This document shows positions 36,757-44,668 of a stretch of 64,000 nucleotides of DNA, piece by piece. The stretch comes from Marinilabiliaceae bacterium ANBcel2 (lineage in GTDB: Bacteria; Bacteroidota; Bacteroidia; Bacteroidales; Marinilabiliaceae), in NCBI GenBank assembly GCA_029688995.1, contig JARULA010000002.1, forward strand, positions 310,001 to 374,000, given 5' to 3'. The notes below the pieces were generated by a model that worked only from the letters and a program-made list of their open reading frames with translations, searched no databases and was not told where the DNA came from. The position numbers and the translations under genes are program-made. The number at the start of each line of letters is the position of its first letter. Within the stretch, counting starts at the first letter, position 1.

Positions 36757-38117
36757 TGGTTTCTTTTAAAATAGTAAATTCGTTTAAATCACTCTATTTT
36801 ACCTCTCTGTTTTATAAACTTATATGGAGTTTAACTGTCTTGTTTTTAATCTCCTTTTTTTATTTTTCTCTTTTTTGGGTAGCTATTGTTTTAACTCTGC
36901 TTCTTCTCTTTTTATCTGTTTTCGATCTCTTTTTGCTCTTTAAACCAGGAAGCGGTTCTTACATTTCGGCATATCGTTTTCTAAATAAGAGGTTCTCTAA
37001 TGGTGATAGTAATGAGATAATTATAGATGTTAAAAACACCGCTCCTTTTGCTCTTACAGTTGAGATTATTGATGAGATTCCTGTTCAGTTTCAAAAACGT
37101 GATTTCTATTTAAAAAGAAGATTGCAAGCTTCTCAATCAAATCAACTTCGTTACTGTTTAACTCCTGTTACAAGGGGAGTTTATAGTTTTGGCTTTTTAA
37201 ATGTGTTTGTTACCACTCCTTTATCGTTAGTAATAAGACGCTACAGGTGTGAGAGCAGTCGTTTTGATGTTGAGGTTTATCCCTCCTATATTCAAATGCG
37301 CAGGTATCAAATAATGGCACTTAGTGATCGTTTGAATGATATAGGAGTGAAAAAGATTAGAAGAATTGGGCATCACAGTGAATTTGATCAGATACGGGAG
37401 TATATAAAAGGGGATGATATACGCACAATTAACTGGAAAGCCACTGCACGTCGCAATGAGTTGATGGTTAATCAGTACCAGGATGAAAAATCTCAGCAGG
37501 TTTTTTCTGTTGTAGATATGGGACGTACAATGAAAATGCCCTTTAAGGGAATGACTTTACTTGATTATGCGATAAATTGCAGTCTGGTTATTTCCGGAAT
37601 TACTATGTTGCGTCATGATAAGGCAGGATTGATAACATTTAATGATAAAGTAAGAACTATTTTACCTGCATCACGTCGTAACTATCATCAGATTAAGACC
37701 ATTATGGAGGTGCTTTATAATCAGCATACTACTTTTGCTGAGCATAATATAGAAAGCTTATATATAAATATTCGGCGTTATATTAATCAGCGTAGTCTTC
37801 TGTTTTTATATACCAATTTTGAAAGTTTATTGTCGGCTCAACGAGAAATTCCTCTTTTACAAAAAATTGCCTCTGTTCACCTTTTAGTTGTTGTCTTTTT
37901 TGAAAACAGCGAAATTGTTGACTCTTTAGCCGGGAGACAAGATCACATTGTCGATATTTATCGTAATGCTGTAGCAGAAAAGTATGTAGTTGAGAAATAT
38001 CATATAGCCAAAGAGCTTAAGATGAATGGAATAAATGTTTTACTTACTTCCCCTAATAAATTGACTACTGATACTGTCAATAAATATTTAGAATTTAAAT
38101 CAAGAGGTTTCATCTAA
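36753..38117 (+). CDS. DUF58 domain protein, MoxR partner
   Basis: A 454-residue protein with two N-terminal membrane helices (about 22-65), an immunoglobulin-like segment, and the DUF58 domain marked by FDQIREYIKGDDIRTINWKATARR, followed by a von Willebrand A-like fold with VVDMGRTM as the metal-site region. DUF58 proteins pair with MoxR ATPases. The first ATG at 36753 overlaps the moxR stop; a second ATG follows directly. Last gene of the cluster, followed by a 107-bp gap. Confidence 0.9.
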   Translation: MMVSFKIVNSFKSLYFTSLFYKLIWSLTVLFLISFFYFSLFWVAIVLTLLLLFLSVFDLFLLFKPGSGSYISAYRFLNKRFSNGDSNEIIIDVKNTAPFALTVEIIDEIPVQFQKRDFYLKRRLQASQSNQLRYCLTPVTRGVYSFGFLNVFVTTPLSLVIRRYRCESSRFDVEVYPSYIQMRRYQIMALSDRLNDIGVKKIRRIGHHSEFDQIREYIKGDDIRTINWKATARRNELMVNQYQDEKSQQVFSVVDMGRTMKMPFKGMTLLDYAINCSLVISGITMLRHDKAGLITFNDKVRTILPASRRNYHQIKTIMEVLYNQHTTFAEHNIESLYINIRRYINQRSLLFLYTNFESLLSAQREIPLLQKIASVHLLVVVFFENSEIVDSLAGRQDHIVDIYRNAVAEKYVVEKYHIAKELKMNGINVLLTSPNKLTTDTVNKYLEFKSRGFI

Positions 38118-38224
38118 TATTTATACAATATTGTTACAGAATTGATTTTAGGCATTTTGGTTTATTCTAATTTGTCAGGGTGATATTTTAATTTATATTT
38201 ATATAGCATTTTATCTATTCCGGT

Positions 38225-40495
38225 ATGATCAGATTGATTAAGACAGGTTTGTTAATGGTTTGGCTATTTAGCTTTAACTCTTTATCGGCTGATGATGGTG
38301 GAGATAAGAGACCTACCGTCGGAGTTGTTTTGAGTGGTGGAGGTGCTAAAGGACTTGCCCATATCGGAGTTTTGCAGGTTTTGGAGGAGGCAGGCATTAG
38401 ACCCGATTATATTGCCGGGACCAGCATGGGAGCTATTGTTGGAGGATTATATTCGATAGGGTATAGTGCGCAGGAGCTTGATTCTATTGTTACTGCTGTA
38501 GATTGGGGACATCTTTTATCGGATCGGATTTTGCTTTCGGATGTTATGCCTGAAGAGAAGGATGATTACCAAAGGTATCATGGTGAGATTGATATTACCT
38601 CAGATGGATTTTCTACACCTGCCGGCTTTATAGAAGGGCATTCGGTTTCTGAACTTATCTCGAGGCTCTCTATTCGCGTTGCAGGAATAGAATCTTTTAA
38701 AGATTTTCCTATCCCTTTTAAGTGTGTTGCAGCTGATCTTATCTCCGGGAGACAGCATGTTTTTAGCGATGGTGATTTTACAACAGCTTTACGAGCAAGC
38801 ATGGCTATTCCATCTATTTTTTCTCCTGTTGAATTAGACTCTATGCTTTTAGTTGATGGGGGTGTTTTAAATAATTTTCCTGTAAGGGTTTGTAAAAACA
38901 TGGGTGCCGATATTATTATAGGAGTTAATGTTGGCACCTCTCATAAAACTGATGTGGGAGATTTGAATTCTCCTATAGGCGTGCTTACCGCATCTACTAT
39001 GATAGGTAACAATATTAATATGAGGGTTCAAATGCCTATGGTTGATATCTATATTGAGCCTGAAATGGACCCTTATACTACTGCTAGTTTTTCAGATGCT
39101 ATCCATATAGTTGAGAGGGGACGAAAGGGTGCTGCCCCTTTTTTATCCGAACTAAAAAATATGGCCGATAGTTTAAATTCAATAGCCTTACACTCTCCTC
39201 GTGTAGTGCCTCCACAGCCCGATAGTGTTCGTATTGATCAAATTCGTGTAAATGGTATGGAGAGAATCAGTTATAGGTTTTTTCTGGGTAATTTGGGAAT
39301 TCACGAGGGTGACTATATATCGGTTAATGATCTTGAAAGGGGGGTTAGTCGTTTAATGGGAACCCGTTATTTTAAGTCAGTCTCATATCGCTTGAGGCCT
39401 GTACGGGATGGGTATGTTTTAGTAATGAATGTTGATGAAGCAGAAAGGGCGAAGTTTAAATTTTCATTGCAGTATGACAATGAGTATAAAGCGAGATTAA
39501 CTGCTAATGTTACTTTACGAAATATTTTATTGAGAGGCAATCGTGTTTCAAAAACTATAGATATTTCTGACAGGCCCAGAATAAATCTATCTATGATTAA
39601 TTATCATGGTGAGATACATAGAACCGGCACCAGGTTTCAAGGTGTTTTTGAAAATAACTCTTTCCCTGTCTATTTTCAGGATGGTGCTAAGTATGGGAGC
39701 TTTGTTCATAACTACTTTAGTGCCTTTGGAGGATTTATGTCATCGGTTGGAACAAGTCTGGAAATAAATGCTTTAATGGAGTATGAGCGATCGTGGTATA
39801 AACGAGAGAGCGGATTTTACAACCTGTTTACTCCAGGGGTTAAAAGCTTTGGAAATTCATATTTGAGCGGACTTTTTTGGCTAAGATATAACTCCACCAA
39901 TCGTAGATTTTTCCCGGGTAGGGGATCCGATTTGGATTTGAAGTTTAGAGCATATTTTGATGTCTCTGAGCTATATAAAGGTGCTCAAGATCAATACCTA
40001 TCTGTTGAAGATATGATAGCATTTTCAGATGAGAAGTTTTTTACTTTACGAGGCTGCTACCGGCGTCACATCTCCTTTACAGATCGGCTGGTTTTTATTC
40101 CTTCAGTTTTTGCAGGCTGGTCAACAGCCGATATGCCGTTATCTGGTCTGACTTATGTTGGAGGATTACCTTCACAAACTCGTAATCATGACTTAAGCTT
40201 TATTGGTTTGGGCAGCAGAGAGAAGGTGGTGCAAAATTATGTGATGGCACAAGGCAGTATCAGGTATAGATTTTATAGTAAACTGCATGCTACAATGATT
40301 GTTAATGGCTTGGCTTCCTATCAGGGAGATTATATCTCTTTTGATTCTGTTTTTGTGAATGAGGATGAGCAGTTACTCGGTTATGGACTATTATTGGAGT
40401 ATGATAGTATTCTTGGTCCGCTTCAAATTGGTGCTTCAGGTGGTTCTGTGGGTGGGGGAGTAAGATGGTATTTTGGATTTGGTTATACATTTTAG
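38225..40495 (+). CDS. Patatin-like phospholipase with C-terminal outer-membrane barrel
   Basis: A 756-residue exported protein. After a signal peptide (1-22) comes a patatin domain (about 30-240): oxyanion loop GGGAKGLAHIG, nucleophile serine in GTSMGAIVGG, and aspartate in VDGGVLNNFPV, forming a Ser-Asp dyad. A POTRA-like segment (about 335-410, IRVNGMERISYRFFLGNLGI) follows, then a BamA/surface-antigen type beta barrel to the end, closing with an aromatic RWYFGFGYTF. This resembles PlpD-type proteins that display a lipase at the cell surface. Substrate and physiological role are not known. Confidence 0.93.
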   Translation: MIRLIKTGLLMVWLFSFNSLSADDGGDKRPTVGVVLSGGGAKGLAHIGVLQVLEEAGIRPDYIAGTSMGAIVGGLYSIGYSAQELDSIVTAVDWGHLLSDRILLSDVMPEEKDDYQRYHGEIDITSDGFSTPAGFIEGHSVSELISRLSIRVAGIESFKDFPIPFKCVAADLISGRQHVFSDGDFTTALRASMAIPSIFSPVELDSMLLVDGGVLNNFPVRVCKNMGADIIIGVNVGTSHKTDVGDLNSPIGVLTASTMIGNNINMRVQMPMVDIYIEPEMDPYTTASFSDAIHIVERGRKGAAPFLSELKNMADSLNSIALHSPRVVPPQPDSVRIDQIRVNGMERISYRFFLGNLGIHEGDYISVNDLERGVSRLMGTRYFKSVSYRLRPVRDGYVLVMNVDEAERAKFKFSLQYDNEYKARLTANVTLRNILLRGNRVSKTIDISDRPRINLSMINYHGEIHRTGTRFQGVFENNSFPVYFQDGAKYGSFVHNYFSAFGGFMSSVGTSLEINALMEYERSWYKRESGFYNLFTPGVKSFGNSYLSGLFWLRYNSTNRRFFPGRGSDLDLKFRAYFDVSELYKGAQDQYLSVEDMIAFSDEKFFTLRGCYRRHISFTDRLVFIPSVFAGWSTADMPLSGLTYVGGLPSQTRNHDLSFIGLGSREKVVQNYVMAQGSIRYRFYSKLHATMIVNGLASYQGDYISFDSVFVNEDEQLLGYGLLLEYDSILGPLQIGASGGSVGGGVRWYFGFGYTF

Positions 40496-40577
40496 TTAAA
40501 TAATTTTTAATTAATAGCTTAATAAAGGGCGTTTTATTCTTATTTTTGTTTTTTGAATTAAATAAAAATGGTTTTTC

Positions 40578-41597
40578 ATGTTTAAAAAGATAGAGTCTCT
40601 TCTTTTAGAAATTGAAAATTTAAAAGCTGAATCTTCGCAACAAGTTGAGGAGTTGCGAATAAAATATTTAGGGAAAAAGGGAATAATTTCTACTCTTTTT
40701 GATGAGTTTAAAGCTGTGCCTGCCGACCAAAAACGTGAGGTGGGTCAGGCTCTTAACAAATTAAAAAATCAAGCGAGTGTTACTATTGGTGAATTAAAAA
40801 AGAGATTTGATGATGCCGATACAGATGTTGATGGTTTAGATTTAACTTTGCCCGGAACATATAACCCTGTGGGAAGTCGACATCCTTTGTCAATTATTCG
40901 TAATGAGATTGTAGATGTTTTTGGACGTTTGGGTTTTGCTGTTGCTGAAGGCCCTGAAATTGAGGATGACTGGCATGTTTTTTCTGCCTTAAATTTTCCG
41001 CCTGAGCATCCAGCTCGTGATATGCAGGATACATTTTTTATAAATAAAGATCCCGATATTTTGCTTAGGACTCACACCTCTTCGGTTCAGGTTAGGGTTA
41101 TGGAACATGAGCCTCCTCCAATACGGGCTGTTTTTCCGGGAAGAGTTTTTAGAAATGAAGCAATTTCTGCACGAGCACACTGTATTTTTCATCAGGTAGA
41201 AGGTTTATATATTGATGAAGATGTCTCCTTTGCCGATTTGAGACAAACATTACTCTATTTTGCCAAAGAGATGTTTGGACAAGAGACCAGGATAAGGTTG
41301 AGACCATCATATTTTCCTTTCACCGAACCTTCGGCTGAAATGGATATCTCTTGTACCTTATGTGGAGGAAGTGGATGTGGTATATGTAAAAATACCGGTT
41401 GGGTAGAGATTTTAGGCTGTGGAATGGTTGATCCTAATGTTTTGGATAGCAGCAAAATAGATAGTGAGAAGTTTACCGGTTTTGCTTTTGGTATGGGAGT
41501 TGAGAGAATCGCAATGTTAAAATATCAGATTAATGATATTCGTCTGTTTTTTGATAACGATATTAGGTTTTTAGAACAGTTTAAATCTGCACTATAA
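40578..41597 (+). CDS. pheS: Phenylalanyl-tRNA synthetase alpha subunit
   Basis: A 339-residue class II synthetase catalytic subunit. The N-terminal coiled coil (about 1-90) contacts the tRNA; the core has GSRHPLSIIRNEIVDVF, motif 2 VFRNEAISARAH, and motif 3 GFAFGMGVERIAML. The CTLCGGSGCGICKNTGW loop, with several cysteines, is usual in PheS. pheT is not adjacent, as in many bacteria of this phylum. It ends at a strong bidirectional terminator shared with mscS. Confidence 0.98.
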   Translation: MFKKIESLLLEIENLKAESSQQVEELRIKYLGKKGIISTLFDEFKAVPADQKREVGQALNKLKNQASVTIGELKKRFDDADTDVDGLDLTLPGTYNPVGSRHPLSIIRNEIVDVFGRLGFAVAEGPEIEDDWHVFSALNFPPEHPARDMQDTFFINKDPDILLRTHTSSVQVRVMEHEPPPIRAVFPGRVFRNEAISARAHCIFHQVEGLYIDEDVSFADLRQTLLYFAKEMFGQETRIRLRPSYFPFTEPSAEMDISCTLCGGSGCGICKNTGWVEILGCGMVDPNVLDSSKIDSEKFTGFAFGMGVERIAMLKYQINDIRLFFDNDIRFLEQFKSAL

Positions 41598-41621
41598 CTT
41601 TTAAAGTAGAGAAAAAATTTT

Positions 41622-41670
41622 AAAACAGGGATCAATCTAATAACATTTTGAATTGACCCCTGTTTTTTTT
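41622..41670. terminator. Bidirectional terminator between pheS and mscS
   Basis: Inverted repeat of about 15 bp per arm with one mismatch (AAAACAGGG at 41622-41630 pairing with CCCTGTTTT at 41658-41666, extended by ATCAAT / ATTGAC), followed by eight Ts on the plus strand and preceded by As, so it can serve both convergent genes. Confidence 0.8.
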
Positions 41671-42586
41671 ATTTCTTTTCGTCAATATTAAGTTTAAGTG
41701 GATTAATTTCTTCTCCCCAATATACAGTAGTATGTGGGAAAGGAATTTCAATACTGTTTTTGTCAAATGCTTCTTTTATTCGTTTACGATATTCCCGTGC
41801 GGCAGTCCATTGATTCCCGGGTTTAGTTTTAATTCTTCCTCTTATAATTAATGCACTGTCACTAAATTCATTTAGTCCAAATACCTCAAGGTCATCGATC
41901 ATTATTTCATTAAATGCGGGATCATTTTTTAAATTGGCACCAACCTCTTTCATTATTTCAATTACTGTTCCTACATCTTCTTTATAGGCTACACCAATAT
42001 CGAGAACTGCAGCTGACCATGTTTTGGTCATGTTTGAGACACTGTTTATCTTTCCGTTTTGATAAATGTGAACAACTCCTGATAAGTCACGAAGAGTAAT
42101 GGTTCTTAGTTCAATTTTTTCAACAACACCACCTGTTCCGTTTATTATAGCCACATCACCTGTCCTTATTTGATCTTCCATTAGAATAAAGAATCCCGAA
42201 ATATAGTCCCGAACAAGTTCCTGAGCTCCAAAACCTATTGCCAGACCTAATATCCCTGCACTTGCTAACAAAGGAGCTATATCAATAGCAAATTGGCTTA
42301 ATAATATTATTATAAAAACAGTTATTACAGTAATTCTTAGGACAGCATACATTATACCGGTTAAGGTGTTTATTCTTTTTTCGGCTTCAGCAGTATCGGT
42401 CTCTTCATGGTGCTCAGCTCTTTTTAGCAAGATCTCTCTAAACTTTTTAAGAGTAAATTTTATTGTGCGTAAAAGAACAAATAGTGCAATTACTATTATT
42501 AAAATACCTGGAAGTTGAGTTACCGACCACTTAACTAAAAGTGAAAATATTTGTTCCCAAAACTCTGCGTAAAAAAAATTTTCCAT
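41669..42586 (-). CDS. mscS: Small-conductance mechanosensitive channel, MscS family
   Basis: A 305-residue channel that releases solutes on osmotic downshock. It has three N-terminal membrane helices (about 20-140); the pore helix contains ASAGILGLAIGFGAQELVRDYISG, the classic MscS TM3 pattern of packed Gly/Ala. A beta domain with VEKIELRTITLRDLSG and a C-terminal alpha/beta domain complete the fold. Single-gene unit, divergent from the PepSY-like gene across 264 bp that contains two inverted repeats. Confidence 0.95.
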   Translation of the reverse strand: MENFFYAEFWEQIFSLLVKWSVTQLPGILIIVIALFVLLRTIKFTLKKFREILLKRAEHHEETDTAEAEKRINTLTGIMYAVLRITVITVFIIILLSQFAIDIAPLLASAGILGLAIGFGAQELVRDYISGFFILMEDQIRTGDVAIINGTGGVVEKIELRTITLRDLSGVVHIYQNGKINSVSNMTKTWSAAVLDIGVAYKEDVGTVIEIMKEVGANLKNDPAFNEIMIDDLEVFGLNEFSDSALIIRGRIKTKPGNQWTAAREYRKRIKEAFDKNSIEIPFPHTTVYWGEEINPLKLNIDEKK

Positions 42587-42646
42587 AGTTTCTTTTTATT
42601 AAATTAAAGATTTATATGCTTTGATTAATGTAGCTATTATTTAAAA

Positions 42647-42672
42647 AAATATCAATTTATAAATTGATATTT
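42647..42672. repeat. Perfect 26-bp AT-rich palindrome
   Basis: A perfect 13-bp-arm palindrome without a spacer, centred between 42659 and 42660, about 60 bp upstream of the mscS start and about 180 bp upstream of the divergent PepSY-like gene. It is fully symmetric, so a dimeric regulator site is plausible. No T-tract follows, which argues against a terminator. Confidence 0.55.
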
Positions 42673-42708
42673 GCTCTATTAATGTTGACTATTTCTACAA
42701 GTGTGTAG

Positions 42709-42728
42709 TATTGCGACACCCCGCAATA
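42709..42728. repeat. Inverted repeat upstream of the PepSY-like gene
   Basis: Arms TATTGCG / CGCAATA around a six-base spacer. It is GC-richer than its surroundings and lies about 123 bp before the ATG at 42851. A possible operator or short hairpin. Confidence 0.4.
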
Positions 42729-42850
42729 TTTGCATACTCTTTTAAACTGCTTGATTTATAGTGGTTTAATAAGAGTCTTATTGTTTGGCATGATTATCTC
42801 AATACTACTTACCGAAATTATATGTATAACTAACTAAAAATTTATTTAAG

Positions 42851-43186
42851 ATGAAAAAAGGAGCTATTTTTTTTACAGTATTTATAATGGGACTTTTTGT
42901 AATTGTTAATAGTAGTGCAGCACAAGAAGAGTTTGATGAGGAGGTAACGAAAACTGAGGTGTCTGTAAATGCTTTACCACAGCCAATTACTGATGCACTT
43001 GAGGAAGAGAAGTTTGAGGGATGGCGAGCTGCAAGAGCCGAAATGATTATTGATATGGAGAGAACCTATTATGCTGTTACAATGTTGAAAGAGGTTGAGC
43101 GTGAAGAGGATAGAGATGTAAAGGTTATTAATTTTTCACCTCAGGGAGAGTTGATTGACCTTGAAGAAGATGATGATGATAAATAA
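42851..43186 (+). CDS. Small secreted acidic protein with PepSY-like fold
   Basis: A 111-residue protein with a signal peptide (1-24, cleavage after SSAA). The mature part reads like a single PepSY-like/DUF2874 repeat: VNALPQPITDALEEEKFEGW, then TYYAVTMLKEVERE, then VINFSPQGELIDLE. It ends with an acidic tail of Asp and Glu. PepSY-type proteins often modulate periplasmic proteases or sense envelope conditions. It is flanked by mscS and a two-component pair and ends at a strong terminator, so it is monocistronic. Confidence 0.7.
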   Translation: MKKGAIFFTVFIMGLFVIVNSSAAQEEFDEEVTKTEVSVNALPQPITDALEEEKFEGWRAARAEMIIDMERTYYAVTMLKEVEREEDRDVKVINFSPQGELIDLEEDDDDK

Positions 43187-43221
43187 TAAGTAAAATTGAT
43201 GAAGGGGGTAGATTCAGTTTT

Positions 43222-43256
43222 AAAAGGGGTTGTCAAACGTGGCAGCCCCTTTTTTT
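43222..43256 (+). terminator. Rho-independent terminator after the PepSY-like gene
   Basis: AAAAGGGGTTG pairs with CAGCCCCTTTT (one G-T wobble), further extended inwards, and ends in seven Ts. It lies 35 bp after the stop and separates this gene from the response regulator. Confidence 0.85.
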
Positions 43257-43342
43257 GAGTAAAAGTTCTACAGTTTAGCTTTATCTATAGTTTATATTTA
43301 CCTCTTCTTTTATAACTTAGGGGCAGATAAAGTAATCTATAT

Positions 43343-44668
43343 ATGGCTAAGCTTTTAATTGTTGAAGATGATATCTCTTTTGCAAAATTATTGGAGTCTT
43401 TTCTTAAACGAAATAATTATGATGTTATAGTCGCTACTGATAAAGCGAGTGCTCAAACTATTATATCTAAAGAGAAGTTTGATTTTTATCTTTTGGATTA
43501 TCGATTACCCGATGGCTCCGGTTTAGACCTATTGGCTTTGATAAATGATGCTCCTGCTATTATTATGACCGGATTTAAAGATGTTCGTACAGTGGTGAAG
43601 GCTATGAAGATGGGAGCTAGTGACTATATTACAAAACCTGTTAATCCCGAGGAGCTTCTTATGGTTATCAGGCAATCTGTTAAAATGCAGGTAGATGATA
43701 GTAGATCTGATACTAAGTTGCCCGGTTTTGTTACAGGCCAAAGTAAAAAGGCTTTAGAACTTCAGGAATATATTGAACTTGTTGGTCCCACCTTAATGTC
43801 TGTAATAATTGAAGGGGAGAGTGGTACAGGAAAAGAGTTTGTTGCCCGGGCAATACATCGTTGTAGTGAAAGGTCTGCAAAGCCTTTTATACCAATAGAT
43901 TGCGGAGTGCTGTCAAAAGAGTTGGCTGCAGGGGAGCTTTTTGGATATAAAAAAGGAGCTTTTACTGGAGCTCTATTTGATAAAAAAGGACAATTTGAAA
44001 ATGCCTCGGGAGGAACACTTTTTCTTGATGAGATTGGTAATTTAGGTTATGAGGTTCAGGTAAAGCTTTTGAGAGCATTGCAGGAGAAGGTTATACAACC
44101 AGTTGGAAGTGATAAGTTGATAGATGTGGATGTTAGGCTTTTAACTGCTACCAATGAGAACCTACTTGATAGTGTTGAAAGAGGAGATTTTAGAGAAGAT
44201 CTTTATCATAGAATTAATGAATTTAAAATTGTAGTACCACCTCTTAGAGAGCGCCTTGATGATCTTACTCTTTTTATTGACTATTTCGTGGAGGAGGCAA
44301 ACAGAGACCTCAATCGCGATGTGAAAAACATCTCTTCTGAAATTTTTGAGATTTTTAATCGCTATGAATGGCCGGGAAATTTGCGGGAGCTTAGGAATAC
44401 CATACGTCGTATAGTGTTGTTGTCAAAAGGTAGTACGGCTCATAAGGAGATGTTACCCGAGGAGATGATCTACTCTTTGAATAAGATTAGTAAACAGGAG
44501 AACCAAAATGTAGGCACATTGCGTAAATTGCAGGAAGAGACAGAGAGGGAGCAGATTTCGAAAGTTTTACAGGAAGTTAAAGGAAATAAATCAAAAGCTG
44601 CCAGGGTTTTAAATATTGATCGAAAAACTCTATATAATAAAATTGAAAAATATGGCCTGCACCATTAA
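43343..44668 (+). CDS. Sigma-54-dependent response regulator, NtrC family
   Basis: A 441-residue activator with three domains. REC (1-115) has phosphoacceptor D52 in LLDYRLPDGSG and conserved K98. The AAA+ domain (about 130-370) has Walker A GESGTGKE (158-165), the sigma-54 contact loop GAFTGA (205-210), and Walker B LFLDEI. The Fis-type helix-turn-helix (about 400-440) is NKSKAARVLNIDRKTLYNK. It should activate sigma-54 promoters after phosphorylation, probably by the hybrid kinase encoded tail-to-tail with a four-base overlap. Targets are unknown. Confidence 0.95.
   Translation: MAKLLIVEDDISFAKLLESFLKRNNYDVIVATDKASAQTIISKEKFDFYLLDYRLPDGSGLDLLALINDAPAIIMTGFKDVRTVVKAMKMGASDYITKPVNPEELLMVIRQSVKMQVDDSRSDTKLPGFVTGQSKKALELQEYIELVGPTLMSVIIEGESGTGKEFVARAIHRCSERSAKPFIPIDCGVLSKELAAGELFGYKKGAFTGALFDKKGQFENASGGTLFLDEIGNLGYEVQVKLLRALQEKVIQPVGSDKLIDVDVRLLTATNENLLDSVERGDFREDLYHRINEFKIVVPPLRERLDDLTLFIDYFVEEANRDLNRDVKNISSEIFEIFNRYEWPGNLRELRNTIRRIVLLSKGSTAHKEMLPEEMIYSLNKISKQENQNVGTLRKLQEETEREQISKVLQEVKGNKSKAARVLNIDRKTLYNKIEKYGLHH

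Noticed and set aside
38578-38937. 119-codon open frame antisense to the patatin-like gene
   Set aside because: It mirrors the codon structure of a well-supported gene on the other strand and has no motif of its own.
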